The notes under the pieces are model-generated. The model saw only the letters and a list, made by a program, of their open reading frames with translations. It did no database searches and was not told the origin of the DNA. A stretch of DNA of 16,452 nt from an uncultured Alistipes sp. (GTDB lineage Bacteria; Bacteroidota; Bacteroidia; Bacteroidales; Rikenellaceae): positions 1 through 16,452 of the forward strand of contig CALDPX010000014.1 of NCBI GenBank assembly GCA_937911745.1, read 5' to 3'. Positions 6,208-14,078 of this stretch are shown here, one piece after another. The translations under genes were made by a program, and so were the position numbers. Position 1 is the stretch's first letter, and each line of letters begins with the position of its first letter.

Positions 6208-6333
6208 AAAAAATGCAGATAAGCGAGCGAGTTATAGGCGCACAAGAAAATCTCCCCCGCAGTTTGCTTGACGCAAATGAGGGGGAGATTTATCGCAGTG
6301 CAACGCCAAAGACGCCGCTTAGATGCTTTTTTT
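6208..6333. repeat. Nested-hairpin repeat element, copy 2
   Basis: Same plan and orientation as copy 1. Ends: AAAAAATGCAGATAAGCG (6208-6225) with CGCTTAGATGCTTTTTTT (6316-6333), pairing through the A/T-runs, GCA and TAAGCG. Middle stem: AAATCTCCCC (6248-6257) with GGGGAGATTT (6282-6291), unlike copy 1 in sequence but perfectly complementary. Core: GCAGTTTGC-TTGAC-GCAAATGAG (6259-6281), differing from copy 1 by one base. The flanks TTATCG-AGT--AACGCC--AGACGC are shared with copy 1. The right T-run overlaps the stop codon of the protease (TAA, complement of 6332-6334), so that transcript enters the element at once. Confidence 0.85.
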
Positions 6334-9151
6334 ATTTGGCATCCATAATAAGACGCAACTGATTACCATCAGCAAGGATGGCAGTAGCCATCGCTTTGAC
6401 ATCCTCCGAGGTGATATTCTTGATGATGTCCTCATATCCGGTGGTGTAGTCCACGCCATAGATTTCGCGACTTGTCATCCAGTTCATCCAACTACCGTTT
6501 TGTTTGAGGGCATCAGCACGCTCTTTGAGCATATACTCTTTGATTTTGCTCATCTCCTCCTCGGTAGCACCCTCGGTAGCGAGTTTCTCAATCTCGGGAA
6601 TGAGTGCACCACGAGCTTGGTCGGAGAGGTCGCGCTGGGTGTCAAAACCAATGATAAGGAGGTAGTCGGGCTCGGAAGGCATACCGCTCAACTGACCCGA
6701 GCAAGATACACCATAGGTTGCGCCCATCTCCTCACGGATGCTCTTGGTGTAGCGAATGTCGAGCAACTGGTCGAGAACCGAAAGGGTGAGTTTATTCTTC
6801 AAATTAACCTCCATATCGCCACTCAGAACATAATAGATGCTTGTTTTGGGCATCTCCATAGCCATTTCGAAGCGATGCTCTCTGTCGCCCGACTGGTAGC
6901 CGATAGCGTTCTCGGGGTTGTAGGCGAGAGCACCTTTGGTCTTAGGCAGCGAGCCGAGATATTTCTCCACGAGGGGTTTGAGTTCCTCTTCCGAGATGTT
7001 ACCAACAAAGAAGAAGGTCATATCATCGGGATTCGAGAAGAGAGTCTTGTAAACCCTCTGATACTGCTCGAAGTTCAGAGCCTGGATATCTGCCACACCC
7101 CAAGCCTTCACGCGATTGGGCTTGTCGTACAGGTGTGCAAAGAGTTCGCGTTGGAGTGCGTAGTTGGGGTCGGACTCAATGTTGGCATAAGCCTGTACGA
7201 GTTGCTCTTTCACGAGATTGAAAGCATCCTCATCGAAGCGGGGCGAAGTGCCATAGAGGTAGACAAGTTGCAACATAGTCTCCACATCTTTGGGCGAGCA
7301 GTTGCCGCTCAATCCGTGGGTGGAAGTGGAAAGGAAGGGACCTACGCCCACAGCCTTACCTGCGAGTTGTTTCTGCAAGTCGGTCATCGAGAACTCGCCA
7401 ACGCCCTGATAGGAGAGGAATGTGGTGAGTTGTCCTGCCATAGCCATATCCTCGTCTGCAAGAACGGAGTTACCACCCATAGCGATAGCGTTCATCATAA
7501 GACCATCTGCATTGAAGTCGGTGGGTTTAACAACCACCTTAACACCGTTTTTCAAAGTCCAAGTGGTGTGACCGAAGGCGTCTGTGCCAACAGTTTTAAC
7601 CTTCGAGCCTTTGAGTTTGGTACCCTCGGGGATGAGAGGTTTCTTCTCGCCCTCCTCTTCATAGGGTTTCAGTTCGGCAGCATTTACGGCAGCAATCACA
7701 GCCTCTACCTCCTGAGTGGTAGGCACTGCCAAGCCCTCTTTCTCGGGCTGGCTGATAAGCACAACGTGGTTGGTGGGCATAAAACGCTCCTGCATAGCCA
7801 CAGCGTTTACGGTATTGAGGTCCATACCTGCGATGAGCATACTATCAATCTGCCACTCCTCCTCGGCACCGTAGATAGGGGTATTCCTCTTGAAGTTCTC
7901 GGTGTAGCGACGTACAAACTCACCGTGACGGCGGTCGTTGCGGCGGTCGTAAGCCTGTTGGTTGCGGCGCATAATGTTGGTCTGAGCCCTCTCAAACTCC
8001 GACATTGTAAAACCATAGCGGCGCACCTTCTCGAACTCTGCATAGATAGCCTCGAAAGCCCTCAGAGCCTCACCCTCACGGGGTTGTGCGTAGAGTTCGA
8101 TGAGGTCCATCGAGCGGGTTACGTTACCACCATAGTAACCTGCACCAATGAAGGGTGCACCGGGCTGCTGAGCCATATCCGACAGACGCTCATTGATAAT
8201 GGTTGCGATGAACGAGTCTACAATCGAATAGAGTTCGTATGCCAAAGTGTTGTTGAGTTCGTTGGGCCAAGCCTCGCTACGAACGATGAATTCTACGCTA
8301 CTCTCGGTAAGTTCGGGATCGGTAAAGATGCCGATTGCGGGTGTCTCGTTTGCAGGAATGGGAATGTACTCAATAGCCTCGGGATTCTCCACTGCGGGGA
8401 TGTCGCTCATAGTAGCGATAACCTTCTGCTCCATCTCGTCAACGTCGAAGTCACCAACCACTACAATACACTGATTGGTGGTGTTGTACCAACGGTGATA
8501 GAAGTCGCGGAGTTCGTCATAGGTAAAGGTTTTGAGCCTCTCCTCGGTACCGATAATGTTGCGCTCTGCATACTTGGTGTTACCATAGAGGTAGGGTGCG
8601 CTCTTTTCGCGAATACGCCACGAAGCATCGTTGCGTGTGCGCAACTCCTCGATAATAACACCCCTCTCGTTGTCGATTTCCTCCTCTTCGAGCGAGATGT
8701 AGTATGCCCAATCGTGGAGAATCATCAGAACGTTATCCACAATCTCGGGGCTGTTCAGGGGCACACCCTCCATCATATACTGAGTCTGCTCCATTGCAGT
8801 CCAAGCATTGAGGTTGGCACCGAACTTAACACCGATGCTTTCGAGGTAGTTAATCATATCCTTACCTGGGAAGTTCTTGGTGCCATTGAAAGCCATATGC
8901 TCCAAGAAGTGTGCAAGACCAATCTGCAAATCCTCCTCCTGGATAGCACCTACGCGGTCGTAGATGTAGAAGTTTGCCTGATTTTCGGGCTTGTCGTTGT
9001 GACGGATGTAGTAGGTTAGTCCGTTGGGGAGTACGCCTTTGCGGAGTTCTGCATCCTCGGGCAGAGGAGCGAACATAGGGTTCTCCTGTGCCAGCGCACT
9101 TGTCAGCGACAGTACTGCGAAGGCAACTAAGGTAAACAATCTTTTAATCAT
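6332..9151 (-). CDS. Periplasmic M16 (pitrilysin-family) zinc protease, two-domain form
   Basis: A 939-residue M16 metallopeptidase. A signal peptide (MIKRLFTLVAFAVLSLTSA, then LAQ, cleavage near residue 21) sends it to the periplasm. The catalytic half holds HFLEH: H81 and H85 bind zinc and E84 is the base; the third ligand E162 (in EIDNERG) stands exactly 76 residues after H85, matching HxxEH(x76)E. The C-terminal half repeats the M16 fold without a second HxxEH, includes FFVGNISEEELKPLVEKYLG, and forms the other wall of the chamber. Length and layout resemble PqqL-like and Bacteroidota insulinase-family proteases, which degrade unfolded peptides; the true substrate is unknown. I start at 9151 because the 26 upstream codons to 9229 precede an intact signal peptide and look unlike one. 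No convincing promoter was found; TATATTGC near 9270 is a weak candidate. It is a single gene ending in the hairpin element. Confidence 0.93.
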   Translation of the reverse strand: MIKRLFTLVAFAVLSLTSALAQENPMFAPLPEDAELRKGVLPNGLTYYIRHNDKPENQANFYIYDRVGAIQEEDLQIGLAHFLEHMAFNGTKNFPGKDMINYLESIGVKFGANLNAWTAMEQTQYMMEGVPLNSPEIVDNVLMILHDWAYYISLEEEEIDNERGVIIEELRTRNDASWRIREKSAPYLYGNTKYAERNIIGTEERLKTFTYDELRDFYHRWYNTTNQCIVVVGDFDVDEMEQKVIATMSDIPAVENPEAIEYIPIPANETPAIGIFTDPELTESSVEFIVRSEAWPNELNNTLAYELYSIVDSFIATIINERLSDMAQQPGAPFIGAGYYGGNVTRSMDLIELYAQPREGEALRAFEAIYAEFEKVRRYGFTMSEFERAQTNIMRRNQQAYDRRNDRRHGEFVRRYTENFKRNTPIYGAEEEWQIDSMLIAGMDLNTVNAVAMQERFMPTNHVVLISQPEKEGLAVPTTQEVEAVIAAVNAAELKPYEEEGEKKPLIPEGTKLKGSKVKTVGTDAFGHTTWTLKNGVKVVVKPTDFNADGLMMNAIAMGGNSVLADEDMAMAGQLTTFLSYQGVGEFSMTDLQKQLAGKAVGVGPFLSTSTHGLSGNCSPKDVETMLQLVYLYGTSPRFDEDAFNLVKEQLVQAYANIESDPNYALQRELFAHLYDKPNRVKAWGVADIQALNFEQYQRVYKTLFSNPDDMTFFFVGNISEEELKPLVEKYLGSLPKTKGALAYNPENAIGYQSGDREHRFEMAMEMPKTSIYYVLSGDMEVNLKNKLTLSVLDQLLDIRYTKSIREEMGATYGVSCSGQLSGMPSEPDYLLIIGFDTQRDLSDQARGALIPEIEKLATEGATEEEMSKIKEYMLKERADALKQNGSWMNWMTSREIYGVDYTTGYEDIIKNITSEDVKAMATAILADGNQLRLIMDAK

Positions 9152-9379
9152 AATTTGTTGTGTGTTTGTTATTTGGTTATAGTTTATCTCTTGCTTTTGG
9201 GGCTTCTGCTCGTACCTACACTCCATCAATTGTTTCCTGCCGCACGCACATACGCGCCCAAATTCTTTGCAATATAACGATATTTTCGGGAAAAATTACA
9301 TACAGAACAAAAAAAATTCCTCTTCGGCCAAAAAATAGACGAGGCTCAATGGTATCTATTCGGAGTGGTTGATGAACAA

Positions 9380-9418
9380 ACAATAAGGTACGTTTTCAAC
9401 AAAAACGCACCTTATTGT
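9380..9418 (-). terminator. Terminator of the three-gene leftward cluster
   Basis: ACAATAAGGTACGTTTT (9380-9396) pairs with AAAACGCACCTTATTGT (9402-9418), 17 bp with one mismatch and a 5-base loop. Read leftward it begins just after the stop codon at 9420-9422 and is followed by TTGTTTGTT. It thus closes the gene at 9420-10217. The 228 bases from here to the protease start at 9151 hold no gene I can support. Confidence 0.85.
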
Positions 9419-9419
9419 T

Positions 9420-10217
9420 TTAGTTTGCCAAGTAGGGTATAGAAAATGGTTTATTGTTCGCCTTGGGTTGCAGGGGGCGCACCAAGAACCTCTCTCCCAC
9501 TCCCTGGGAGGAGAGTTGGGTGTTCAGTTCCGAGAGTTTGTTATTCAGAAGGTGGCTAAGGCGTTTCTCATCTTCGAGTTGCTCCCTAAGGCGTGCCACC
9601 TTAACCTCCGACTGCGAGATGTTGGCATAAATCTTCACGAACTCCTTTTTGTGCTCGCCCGCAAGGGAAGCCAAAGTCACTCCCTCGGGATGGAGCACAA
9701 ACATTGTGTAGAGCGCAGCACTCCACGGGCGCAGTTTGAGGATCTTGCCCTCTATCCTCACCTTGCCCTTTTTGTCTGCCACTACCATCCCCTCCAAGTA
9801 GCCACAACTACGCTCAAAGCAGAGCCTACCCTCAGAGTCCAAACGCGCCCTTAGGTAGATGTCGTTTTTGACACTCCTTGTACCCCACTGCAATTGATGG
9901 GCAGCAGGGAGCGTTCCACACAGCAGACCGCCATAGACCTCCTTGTCGAAGGAGTGTTTGCGACGGCAAGTGATGGTGCAGCCCTCCCTCTCGGCACACT
10001 GCGCACAAGGGTTCTCCCTACTCCACACCTCGCCGAGTCTTTCGTTGCTAATAAAGCCCTCTTGGAGCCACTCTGCCGCACTCCTCAACGCCCCAATCAA
10101 CTCTTCATTGATGATTTGGAACTTAGCAATATATCCCCCCTCGTCGAAGTCGGCATATCGCTCAATCAATTCGGCTGTGGCACTACTCAGCTGTATGGTA
10201 AAATTCTCTTGGTTCAT
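9420..10217 (-). CDS. Unknown protein with a four-cysteine cluster and coiled-coil tail
   Basis: A 265-residue soluble protein of no family I can name. Seen: an N-terminal helical part (1-66); a cysteine cluster C71-x2-C74-x5-C80-x3-C84 followed by RRKHSFD, suited to binding zinc or an iron-sulfur group; further Cys at 100, 133 and 138; a strand-rich middle (117-160); then LRPWSAALYTMFVLHPEGVTLASLAGEHKKEF split across 162-193. The stretch L-P---ALY--F--HPEG--L--L recurs, as I recall, in Bacteroidota hypothetical proteins and looks like a small helical or winged-helix-like domain. Residues ~203-238 (KVARLREQLEDEKRLSHLLN) should form a coiled coil. There is no signal peptide, so it is cytoplasmic. 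It starts 9 bases after the glycosyltransferase stop and is almost surely co-transcribed with it, ending in the terminator at 9380-9418. It might be a regulator or redox/metal-binding partner; this is a guess. Confidence 0.75.
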   Translation of the reverse strand: MNQENFTIQLSSATAELIERYADFDEGGYIAKFQIINEELIGALRSAAEWLQEGFISNERLGEVWSRENPCAQCAEREGCTITCRRKHSFDKEVYGGLLCGTLPAAHQLQWGTRSVKNDIYLRARLDSEGRLCFERSCGYLEGMVVADKKGKVRIEGKILKLRPWSAALYTMFVLHPEGVTLASLAGEHKKEFVKIYANISQSEVKVARLREQLEDEKRLSHLLNNKLSELNTQLSSQGVGERFLVRPLQPKANNKPFSIPYLAN

Positions 10218-10226
10218 ACTCTTTCG

Positions 10227-11153
10227 TTACAACTCTTTGTCAATGTTTGCATCCCCGAGTCCGCGCGAGATTTGACGGCGCATCAGCACAATAGAACGCG
10301 CCCTACCCCACTGTATCGTAAGACCATAGAAGAGTCCCAGCACCAATGTCGCACACCACTTAAAGACCTCTGCTACAATTCGCCTACGGAACTCCTTGCG
10401 CCCCAAAGAGAGGGTGCGGATACGCTCGCTCTGACCTATGCGGTAGCAGACCGCCTTGAAGTACTCCTTCGTAAGGCGGCTCTCGTCTATGACGTGCAAA
10501 ATCTCCGCCCCGGGCAGGTAATACACATCCTCGCCCGAGGTGTAGTAGCGCATATATAGTTCTTTCTCTTCGCCACCGAGCAGTCGGCTACCCTTACGTC
10601 CGAGATTGGTATCGAACTTGCCGTAGTAGTTGACAGCCGTACGCCTTAGGCACATATTACCGCCGCCAAAGTACTTGCCATCGGGGAACACCTTTATCTC
10701 TTCGCCCAAATCGAGCGTTCCCGCAATTGGTCGTTCGGTAATCTTCGAGAGCCACTTGGGACGCTTTGTGGGATAGTGAGGCGTAATCTTGCCTCCCGCA
10801 GCCACCGCATAGGGCGAAGTGTCGAGGAAGTCGAAGTAGGTCCTCAGCAGGTCGGGGCAGGCTATCTCATCGTCGTCAATAATGGCAATATACTCCCCCT
10901 TCGACTCGTCAATACCCCTATTGCGAGCGAAGGATAAGCCTTGCTGCGGTTCGTCCACCAATTTGATGTCGATTTCGGGGTGAGAGGCAATAAACTCCTC
11001 CACCACTTCGCGGGTGTTGTCGGTGGAGTTGTTATTGACCACCACCGCATCCCACAACTCCCTGTCGAGCGTCTGTTCGGCAAGGCTTTGGAGTGTGCGT
11101 GGCAGTTTCTTGGCACCGTTATAGGTAGCAATAACGAGCGAAATAGTATTCAT
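10227..11153 (-). CDS. Family 2 (GT-A fold) glycosyltransferase
   Basis: A 308-residue glycosyltransferase of family 2, which moves a sugar from a nucleotide donor to a glycan or lipid acceptor with inversion. Seen: ISLVIATYNG (4-13), the donor-binding first strand; VVVNNNSTDNT (37-47); GLSFARNRGI (72-81); the metal-binding DDD in IAIIDDDEI (93-95); FGGGNMCLRR (162-171); GGEEKEL (193-199), at the place of the acceptor/catalytic ED motif; and a hydrophobic C-terminal segment (259-282, VAEVFKWCATLVLGLFYGL) that probably anchors it to the inner membrane. This form is common in O-antigen, capsule and protein glycosylation loci, but there is no such locus here, so the acceptor is unknown. It sits 50 bases after the phosphodiesterase gene and 9 before the next, in a likely operon. 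Confidence 0.88.
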   Translation of the reverse strand: MNTISLVIATYNGAKKLPRTLQSLAEQTLDRELWDAVVVNNNSTDNTREVVEEFIASHPEIDIKLVDEPQQGLSFARNRGIDESKGEYIAIIDDDEIACPDLLRTYFDFLDTSPYAVAAGGKITPHYPTKRPKWLSKITERPIAGTLDLGEEIKVFPDGKYFGGGNMCLRRTAVNYYGKFDTNLGRKGSRLLGGEEKELYMRYYTSGEDVYYLPGAEILHVIDESRLTKEYFKAVCYRIGQSERIRTLSLGRKEFRRRIVAEVFKWCATLVLGLFYGLTIQWGRARSIVLMRRQISRGLGDANIDKEL

Positions 11154-11203
11154 AGCGGTGAAGTATTAAGGTCGTAGGGTGTAAGTATGGGGAGAGTACC
11201 GCT

Positions 11204-12454
11204 CTATTTGCGGAACAAACCCTCAATATCCTCCCACACGCAGTCGTTGTTCTCGGCAGGCTCAACGCCCAGAATATGGGCAATGATGAGGTGGTCGTTC
11301 AGGTTTTGGAAGGTCTTGTCGTGAACATAACCACTCTTAAAGGCAGGACCGCACGCGAAGAACGCCATCTGCATATCGGGGTGGAAGGGGTCGTAGCCGT
11401 GCGAGGATGCTTTGGGTTTTGGTCTGCCCTTGTCCGCCTCCTTGTTGTACACCACTTTCCAGCCCGTATCGGCAAGCAACACAATAGGATAGATGCGGTC
11501 AGTATAGGTACCGTAGTGGTACTCCTCGGGCATATCCTCACGCATCCACACGCGGTAGTGCCCCTCCTCTTCGTGTGCTTTGAGGGTGTTGTAAACCGAC
11601 TCCAACTTGCCCGCAACGGGTTCGATAGTCAGAGGGTTGGAGTTGTAGTAGTATTTAGCCTCGCCGGGAATCAAGTCGTAGATGTTGTAGTACTTCTCGG
11701 GGTCGAGTTCGGTCATTCCGTGGTCGGCAGTGAAGATGAAATTAATCTTGTCATAGACGGGCGACTTACGCACCTCGCTCATAAAATATGCCAACACATT
11801 GTCGATATCCTCCACAACGGCTTTTGTTTCATCCGAGGTGGGGCTGTAACTATGCTCCACAGCATCGGGTTCATCGAAATACCACATAGTAAGGTTGGGA
11901 ATCTCCTCCACATTGGGGTTGCATAGAGCATCCAAAACGTAGTCGGCAAGTTCCTTGCGCGTGCGACTGCTGTCGTAGATGAGATATTTGGTGGGGAAAT
12001 GGTTGTTGATGGGAGCCTCCACACCAACCCAAGTGTAGACGTGCGCCGTAAGTCCCTGACGCTCCACAGTATTCCAAATAGGCTCGCCCTTGTAGAAATC
12101 GGGATTTACTCGTGCCTCGTTGTCGCCAATGGAGTATGACAAACCCAAACTCTTATCATAAAAACTATTGTTCACAATGCCGTGGTGGTCGGGATGGAGT
12201 CCCGTAGCCATTGAGTAGTGATTGGGGAAGGTGTTGCTGGGGAAGCAGGGTGCAACCTTCGAGAAGACACCCACCGAGGCGATAGAGTCGAGGGTTGGAG
12301 TGTCGTAGAGATCACTCAGGTCGTGGCGATAAGCATCCATCGAAAGAATGACCACATATTTTTCTTCGCTTGCCTTTGTGTTGTTTTGACTGTTGCACGC
12401 CACAAAAACGGTTGCAACCAGGGCGATAATACCCCAAAGATGTAATTTCTTCAT
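11204..12454 (-). CDS. Nucleotide pyrophosphatase/phosphodiesterase (NPP-type) lipoprotein
   Basis: A 416-residue member of the alkaline phosphatase superfamily, NPP/type I phosphodiesterase branch. A signal peptide ending VFVAC makes Cys20 the lipidated residue, so it is envelope-bound. Active-site residues are all visible: D40 in ILSMDAYR; nucleophile T75 in PSNTFPNH; D197 and H201 in DEPDAVEHS; D244 and H245 in TADHGM; H352 in SSHGYD. These are the two-zinc ligands and nucleophile of NPP enzymes, which split phosphodiester or pyrophosphate bonds of nucleotides or phospholipid head groups. The Thr nucleophile fits NPP rather than alkaline phosphatase, which uses Ser. The length is close to single-domain bacterial NPPs. 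Substrate choice cannot be read. First gene of the leftward cluster, with a -7 box 46 bases upstream. Confidence 0.92.
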   Translation of the reverse strand: MKKLHLWGIIALVATVFVACNSQNNTKASEEKYVVILSMDAYRHDLSDLYDTPTLDSIASVGVFSKVAPCFPSNTFPNHYSMATGLHPDHHGIVNNSFYDKSLGLSYSIGDNEARVNPDFYKGEPIWNTVERQGLTAHVYTWVGVEAPINNHFPTKYLIYDSSRTRKELADYVLDALCNPNVEEIPNLTMWYFDEPDAVEHSYSPTSDETKAVVEDIDNVLAYFMSEVRKSPVYDKINFIFTADHGMTELDPEKYYNIYDLIPGEAKYYYNSNPLTIEPVAGKLESVYNTLKAHEEEGHYRVWMREDMPEEYHYGTYTDRIYPIVLLADTGWKVVYNKEADKGRPKPKASSHGYDPFHPDMQMAFFACGPAFKSGYVHDKTFQNLNDHLIIAHILGVEPAENNDCVWEDIEGLFRK

Positions 12455-12500
12455 ATAAACTCTCTATTGTTAATTGTTCGACACATAAATGTTCTCTTCA

Positions 12501-12508
12501 CAAAAGTA
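12501..12508 (-). promoter_or_regulatory. -7 box for the phosphodiesterase cluster
   Basis: Minus strand TACTTTTG matches TAnnTTTG, 46 bases before the ATG at 12454. A TTGC lies 22 bases further upstream on the same strand (12531-12534), a loose -33. Only 12 bases separate it from the plus-strand box of the divergent mutase gene, so the two promoters overlap. Confidence 0.55.
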
Positions 12509-12520
12509 CAAAATTATTTA

Positions 12521-12528
12521 TATATTTG
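12521..12528 (+). promoter_or_regulatory. -7 box for the phosphohexomutase gene
   Basis: TATATTTG matches TAnnTTTG and ends 42 bases before the ATG at 12571. No good -33 TTTG stands upstream; the region expected to hold it is the leftward promoter, so the two divergent units may compete for RNA polymerase. Confidence 0.5.
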
Positions 12529-12570
12529 TAGCAACGAAAAGCAGAAAAGCTGTAATTATCCATTAAGAAT

Positions 12571-13968
12571 ATGACACTTATTAAATCAATTTCCGGTATC
12601 AGAGGTACCATTGGTGGTGTGGTTGGCGACAACCTCACACCTCTCGATGTTGTAAAATTCGTAACCGCCTATGTTCGTTTCTTGGGCGAGCAGACTCCCG
12701 ACAAACGCTTGAAGGTGGTAGTGGGTAGGGACGCTCGTCTTTCGGGCGAGATGGTCGAAAATATAGTCATCGGCACCCTGCTGGGTTGTGGCGTAGATGT
12801 TATCTCCATAGGATTGTGTACCACCCCGGGTACGGAGTTGGCTGTGACCTCGCGTGGGGCAGACGGCGGTATTATCCTCACCGCCTCGCACAACCCCAAG
12901 CAGTGGAATGCCCTCAAACTGCTTGCCTCCTCGGGCGAGTTCCTCACCGATGAGGAGGGCAAGAAGGTGCTCGGCTGGGCTGAGGACACCTCGTGGCACT
13001 ATCCCGAGATTGACCGCATAGGTCACATCATCGAGCGCACATCCTTCGACCAAGAGCACATCCAGAGCGTTCTCGCACTCCCCGATGTGGATGTGGAGGC
13101 TGTCAGGGCACGCCGCTTCAAGGTGGTCGTTGATGCTGTTAATTCGGTTGGTGGCACAGTCATCCCCGCACTCTTGGAACAACTTGGTGCAGAGGTTATT
13201 AGGCTCAACTGCGAGCCTACGGGCAACTTCGCGCACAACCCCGAGCCTATTCCCGAGAACCTTACGGAGATTTGCAGCGTTGTGGTGCGCGAGAAGGCAG
13301 ACCTCGGCATTGTCGTAGATCCCGATGTGGACCGCCTTGCGCTCGTGTGCGAGGATGGCGAGATGTTTGGCGAAGAGTACACCCTTGTGGCTTGTGCCGA
13401 CTATATCCTCTCTCGTAGGGGTGGCGGCAACACAGTGTCGAACCTCTCCTCCACACGCGCACTGAGGGAGGTTACCGCACGCTATGGTGGCTCCTACGAG
13501 GCTTCGGCAGTGGGCGAAGTGAATGTGGTGGCTAAGATGAAGGCTACGGGTGCGGTGATTGGTGGTGAGGGCAACGGTGGTGTCATCTTCCCCGACCTCC
13601 ACTATGGCAGAGATGCGCTTGTGGGCGTGGCACTCTTCCTCTCGCTCTTGGCGCAGAAGGGCTGCCGCGTGAGTGAGCTGAAAGCCACCTACCCCCAATA
13701 CCACATCTCGAAGAACAAGATACAACTCACCCCCGACATTGATGTCGATAGGGTGCTGGCAATTATGCTCAACCGCTATACGGACTACAACGTGACCGAC
13801 ATAGACGGTGTGAAGATTGACTTCCCCTCAGAGTGGGTTCACCTGCGTAAGAGCAACACCGAGCCTATCATCCGCATCTACTCCGAGAGTCGCGATGAGG
13901 ACTCCGCCGAGCGCCTTGCAAGGGGTATCATCACAGAAATTTCCGAAATCGTCAAAAACCGCATATAG
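12571..13968 (+). CDS. glmM: Phosphohexomutase, phosphoglucosamine mutase/phosphomannomutase family
   Basis: A 465-residue alpha-D-phosphohexomutase. Seen: SGIRGTIGG (8-16), the phosphate-binding N-terminal motif; TASHNP with phospho-acceptor S106; metal-binding DPDVDR (250-255); sugar-specificity loop GGEGNGGV (331-338); and the phosphate-binding RKSNTEPIIR (426-435). All four domains are present at usual length. Bacteroidota proteins of this type are usually called phosphoglucosamine mutase, converting glucosamine-6-P to glucosamine-1-P for UDP-N-acetylglucosamine. The last motif reads SNTEP, however, as in phosphomannomutase/phosphoglucomutase, where classical GlmM has SGTEP. Substrate preference is therefore open, and the gene symbol is tentative. 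Start ATG 12571 is placed by the N-terminal motif beginning at residue 8; no Shine-Dalgarno. The gene is divergent from the phosphodiesterase cluster; downstream lies the partial hairpin element. Confidence 0.88.
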   Translation: MTLIKSISGIRGTIGGVVGDNLTPLDVVKFVTAYVRFLGEQTPDKRLKVVVGRDARLSGEMVENIVIGTLLGCGVDVISIGLCTTPGTELAVTSRGADGGIILTASHNPKQWNALKLLASSGEFLTDEEGKKVLGWAEDTSWHYPEIDRIGHIIERTSFDQEHIQSVLALPDVDVEAVRARRFKVVVDAVNSVGGTVIPALLEQLGAEVIRLNCEPTGNFAHNPEPIPENLTEICSVVVREKADLGIVVDPDVDRLALVCEDGEMFGEEYTLVACADYILSRRGGGNTVSNLSSTRALREVTARYGGSYEASAVGEVNVVAKMKATGAVIGGEGNGGVIFPDLHYGRDALVGVALFLSLLAQKGCRVSELKATYPQYHISKNKIQLTPDIDVDRVLAIMLNRYTDYNVTDIDGVKIDFPSEWVHLRKSNTEPIIRIYSESRDEDSAERLARGIITEISEIVKNRI

Positions 13969-14003
13969 CAGGTAAATTTTGCACCTCATTTCAATAGACA
14001 AGT

Positions 14004-14056
14004 TACTCATTTGCGTTGAGCAAACTGAGTACACGTGGGGCTATGGGCGTTTTTTG
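14004..14056 (-). repeat. Partial third copy of the nested-hairpin element, inverted
   Basis: On the minus strand TACTCAGTTTGC-TCAAC-GCAAATGAGTA (14004-14031) is the same core hairpin as copies 1 and 2: 22 of 24 core bases agree with copy 1, and the bulged G is kept. The stem beyond is TACTCA/TGAGTA, again different in sequence but complementary. Further along, AAAAAACGCCCATAG (14041-14055) resembles the left end AAAAAACGCATAG of copy 1. The stretch between end and core is shorter and the other end is not recognisable, so this is a truncated or diverged copy. It lies 35 bases after the mutase stop. Confidence 0.6.
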
Positions 14057-14078
14057 TTTTTTCAAAAAGTCAATGAGT

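Noticed and set aside
6323..9019. An 898-codon open frame on the plus strand
   Set aside because: It lies antisense to the M16 protease gene, whose HxxEH motif, signal peptide and full-length family match are clear. The plus frame is a codon-bias shadow rich in His, Leu and Cys without any domain.
9152..9229. Earlier start for the M16 protease
   Set aside because: The 26 extra residues are polar and precede a complete signal peptide beginning at 9151.
9894..10559. A 221-codon plus-strand frame
   Set aside because: Antisense across two well-supported minus-strand genes and their junction.
11276..11926. A 216-codon plus-strand frame
   Set aside because: Shadow of the NPP-type phosphodiesterase, whose metal ligands are all in the minus frame.
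12586..13725. A 379-codon open frame on the minus strand
   Set aside because: Shadow of the phosphohexomutase gene, which has every family motif in the plus frame.
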